Shown in pieces: positions 6,041 through 7,574 of a DNA stretch of 7,574 nucleotides. The translations under genes were made by a program, and so were the position numbers. Within the stretch, counting starts at the first letter, position 1. Each line of letters starts with the position of its first letter. The notes beneath the pieces were generated by a model. That model was not told the DNA's origin. It did not search any database and worked only from the letters and a program-made list of their open reading frames with translations. Source of the DNA: Candidatus Thiosymbion ectosymbiont of Robbea hypermnestra (GTDB lineage Bacteria > Pseudomonadota > Gammaproteobacteria > Chromatiales > Chromatiaceae); contig JAIZWN010000736.1 of NCBI GenBank assembly GCA_020443945.1, forward strand, positions 1-7,574, in the 5' to 3' direction.

Positions 6041-6481
6041 CTACCCGCCTTGGTTGACGAAAACCCAACCGTCGCTCCGGGCGCCGGAGTTGTCCAGGAT
6101 CCGGTAGAGGAAGAGGTCCGCCCCGGGGGTTCGTGGCGGCGGCGAATAGCGGAAGTGGTAATCGTCGATCCGCTCGACCGTGCCGAATTGCGGGGGTTCG
6201 CACCCGAGAAGTCGGGGGGGGGGGCCGTCCGGGTCATGGGCATGGGCGCGGATGTCGATTGTCACGGACTTGCCGGTAGTGACCTGGATGGGAATGACGG
6301 CGGCGACCGGGGGGCGATTCAGCGCGGACAAGAGCTGCCAGGCGGACCAATCGCGGTTGAGCAACAGGAGCCAGCTGCCGATCGCCGCCGGGACCAGAAA
6401 GACGAGCAGGAACGTCCCCCAGCGCCGGGGATACAACCAGAGTTCGGTGAACAGGCGAAATTGCGGTCTGCTGATGGGCAT
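6041..6481 (-). CDS. Small membrane-anchored protein with one bacterial Ig/cadherin-like domain
   Basis: This 146-residue protein has a short basic N-terminus (YPRRW, 17-21), a single membrane segment (about 22-42, WGTFLLVFLVPAAIG...), and a soluble C-terminal part expected in the periplasm. Residues 57-143 follow the pattern of a tandem-repeat bacterial Ig/cadherin-like domain (Big_9 type): RPPVA at the start, DPDG (83-86), FGTVERIDDYHFRYSPP (99-115), GADLFLYRILDNSG (120-133) and WVFV at the end. Such domains usually occur in long adhesin arrays; one alone on a membrane anchor is unusual. The ATG at 6479-6481 is preferred because the frame upstream lies antisense to the neighbouring PHP gene; the ribosome site is weak (AGGGA about 12 bases upstream). 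It has a run of ten C in the coding strand. Its function is unknown; a structural or protein-contact role in the envelope is a guess. Confidence 0.7.
   Translation of the reverse strand: MPISRPQFRLFTELWLYPRRWGTFLLVFLVPAAIGSWLLLLNRDWSAWQLLSALNRPPVAAVIPIQVTTGKSVTIDIRAHAHDPDGPPPRLLGCEPPQFGTVERIDDYHFRYSPPPRTPGADLFLYRILDNSGARSDGWVFVNQGG
6214..6223. repeat. Run of ten G inside the Ig-domain gene
   Basis: Ten consecutive G on the + strand read as ten C in the minus-strand gene, encoding the prolines of DGPPPR (85-90). Runs of this length are prone to slipped-strand errors. Losing or gaining one base would shift the frame near the start of the Ig-like domain; both alternative frames stay open beyond position 6041, so the protein would gain a different, longer tail. 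Confidence 0.8.
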
Positions 6482-6509
6482 GGCGACGAAAAATCCCTGG
6501 AGCGAAGGG

Positions 6510-6517
6510 TATAGAAT
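6510..6517 (+). promoter_or_regulatory. Candidate -10 element for the PHP gene
   Basis: TATAGAAT contains TAGAAT (6512-6517), five of six matches to TATAAT. A transcript starting seven bases later would begin at the ATG at 6524, giving a leaderless message. The -35 region (around 6489-6494) is poor. The site sits in a near-palindrome (GTAT-AGA-ATAC, 6509-6519), so it may also serve the divergent gene. Confidence 0.35.
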
Positions 6518-6523
6518 ACTCGA

Positions 6524-7363
6524 ATGCCCCGAAAATACGATCTGCATGCCCACTCGACCGCCTCCGACGGCACCTTGACGCCGTCGGAGCTGGTTGCCCT
6601 TGCCGCGGCCAGGGGGGTGGAGGTTCTGGCCCTGACGGACCATGATACCCTGGAGGGCTTGGCCGAGGCACGAACGGCCGCGGAGGCGGCCGACTTGAGC
6701 CTGCTTCCCGGCGTCGAGATCTCGGTCACCTGGGGCGGGCGTTCCGTCCATATCGTCGGTCTGGGGGTCGCGTCCCGGAACGAGACCCTGCGCGAGGGTC
6801 TGGCGGGGCTGCGGGCCTATCGTCACCGGCGGGCCGAGGAGATCGGTCGTCGCCTCGCCGGGGCGGGGATCGCGGGCGCGTTGGAAGGCGCGCGGGAATT
6901 TTCCAACGGGCGTTTGATCGGTCGCACCCACTTTGCCCGTTTTCTCATCCAGCGGGGCTACGCGGCGAACGAGCGCGAGGTCTTCAAGCACTATCTGGTC
7001 AAGGGCAAGCCCGGCCATGTGCCGGGGGAGTGGGCGTGTCTCGAGGCTGCGGTGGGTTGGATCCGCGGCGCCGGGGGCCGGGCGGTGATCGCCCATCCGG
7101 GGCGCTATGGTTTCTCGCGCGCCAAGTTGCTCCGGCTGATCGGGCAATTCAGGGAACTCGGTGGGGTGGGTATCGAAGTAGTCTCCAGCAGCCACACGCG
7201 GGACGAGAGCCTCCTGTTTGCCCGTTACGCGCGGGAGAATCGCCTGTTGGCCTCGGTGGGCTCGGATTTCCACGGACCGCAGAATCCCTGGGCGAGACTC
7301 GGGGAACTGGCGCCGCTCCCGGCCTTCTGCACCCCCATCTGGGCCGATTGGGAAGAGCGGTAA
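6524..7363 (+). CDS. rnm: PHP-domain phosphoesterase, YciV / RNase AM family (3',5'-nucleoside bisphosphate phosphatase type)
   Basis: Members of this family remove phosphate from 3',5'-nucleoside bisphosphates such as pAp, and E. coli YciV (RNase AM) trims 5' ends of rRNA as a 5'-3' exonuclease in the cytoplasm. The 279-residue length fits. The metal-binding set of a PHP domain is complete: DLHAHSTASDG (H8, H10, D15), LTDHDT (D39, H40), GVEIS (E65), VHIVG (H76), GRTHFARFL (H136), AHPGRY (H191) and SDFH (D248, H250). GALEGA (118-123), VFKHYLVKGKPGHVP (153-167) and the conserved spacing separate it from histidinol phosphatases and polymerase PHP domains. The ATG at 6524 fits the family start but lacks a good Shine-Dalgarno. 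It is divergent from the Ig-domain gene with a 42 bp gap. yciO or trp genes, common neighbours in enterics, are not seen here. Confidence 0.93.
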   Translation: MPRKYDLHAHSTASDGTLTPSELVALAAARGVEVLALTDHDTLEGLAEARTAAEAADLSLLPGVEISVTWGGRSVHIVGLGVASRNETLREGLAGLRAYRHRRAEEIGRRLAGAGIAGALEGAREFSNGRLIGRTHFARFLIQRGYAANEREVFKHYLVKGKPGHVPGEWACLEAAVGWIRGAGGRAVIAHPGRYGFSRAKLLRLIGQFRELGGVGIEVVSSSHTRDESLLFARYARENRLLASVGSDFHGPQNPWARLGELAPLPAFCTPIWADWEER

Positions 7364-7483
7364 TGTTCTAACTTTGTGATCCGTGATTTTGAATCCGCGG
7401 ACAACCATGACGGTGCGGGCAGGTCTCTGCGCCAAATCCCGGAAACCACAATGGGTCACGCCGACTCGGTGTTCTCACACCAA

Positions 7484-7499
7484 GCCACAAAGCCACAAA
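7484..7499. repeat. Two tandem GCCACAAA units
   Basis: GCCACAAA occurs twice head to tail, within CACCAAGCCACAAAGCCACAAAG when read through the flanks from 7478. Sequences of the type 'CACAAAGNCACAAAG' recur as short intergenic repeats in many bacterial genomes as I remember it. No function is assigned. Confidence 0.5.
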
Positions 7500-7511
7500 G
7501 AATTCTGCCGT

Positions 7512-7574
7512 GGTCCCGGACGGCTCTTGGCGTTGCCGGCGCCACCGCACCGTCATTCCGGGTGGGACCCCGGA
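7512..7574. repeat. Imperfect nested hairpins at the window end
   Basis: GGTCCC (7512-7517) pairs with GGGACC (7564-7569) and encloses TGGCG (7528-7532) paired with CGCCA (7540-7544). A competing stem pairs TCCGGG (7557-7562) with CCCGGA (7569-7574), reaching the last base of the window. The GTCATTCCGGG start resembles ends of dispersed palindromic repeats, so the element may continue past the window. Confidence 0.4.

Larger units (their letters stand above)
7364..7574. other. Non-coding region after the PHP gene
   Basis: No gene is supported here: the open frames are short, antisense and low in complexity. It holds an 8-base palindrome TCCGCGGA (7394-7401), a short tandem repeat (7484-7499) and hairpin-forming sequence (7512-7574). 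No clear T-tailed terminator for the PHP gene is visible. Confidence 0.6.

Noticed and set aside
6482..7459. Minus-strand extension of the Ig-domain frame to 472 codons
   Set aside because: The upstream part is antisense to the clear PHP gene and shows no domain; only the part from 6481 downward has a membrane segment and Ig-like pattern.

Overview
The window looks like chromosome from a high-GC gammaproteobacterium. The clues are a type IV prepilin peptidase, a YciV/RNase AM-type PHP protein, Tat-exported TakP-like TRAP binding proteins, and small palindromic intergenic repeats of a kind I associate with Chromatiaceae-like and related genomes. That placement is an inference; there is no rRNA or other taxonomic marker here.

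Layout. Positions 1-303 are non-coding and densely structured: three short palindromes about 25 bp apart (1-69), a nested inverted-repeat element (92-208), and two mutually exclusive hairpins (263-299) directly before the first gene. On the + strand follow pilD (304-1182), a two-domain dCTP deaminase (1300-2445; start moved in from a possible GTG at 1192), and three tandem paralogous TRAP-type periplasmic binding proteins (2503-3612, 3668-4753, 4830-5915), about 81-83% identical to each other by hand count. The two gaps inside the TRAP array and the region after it each hold a hairpin. A small minus-strand gene (6041-6481) encodes a membrane-anchored protein with one bacterial Ig/cadherin-like domain and carries a run of ten G. 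Divergent from it, 42 bp away, is a PHP-domain phosphoesterase (6524-7363) of the YciV/RNase AM family. The last 211 bp are non-coding with small repeats.

How the genes work together. The five + strand genes do not form an obvious pathway. The unusual part is the TRAP array: three Tat-exported binding proteins of the 2-oxoacid (TakP) type with no DctQ or DctM membrane subunits in the window. They have diverged mainly at scattered sites, some next to the probable ligand pocket, which suggests a family of receptors sharing a transporter encoded elsewhere, or used as sensors. The deaminase is richer in A+T than the array and its family is, as I remember it, mainly alphaproteobacterial, so it may have been acquired. 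The long open frames on the opposite strand of the TRAP genes are by-products of GC-rich codon use and are not annotated.
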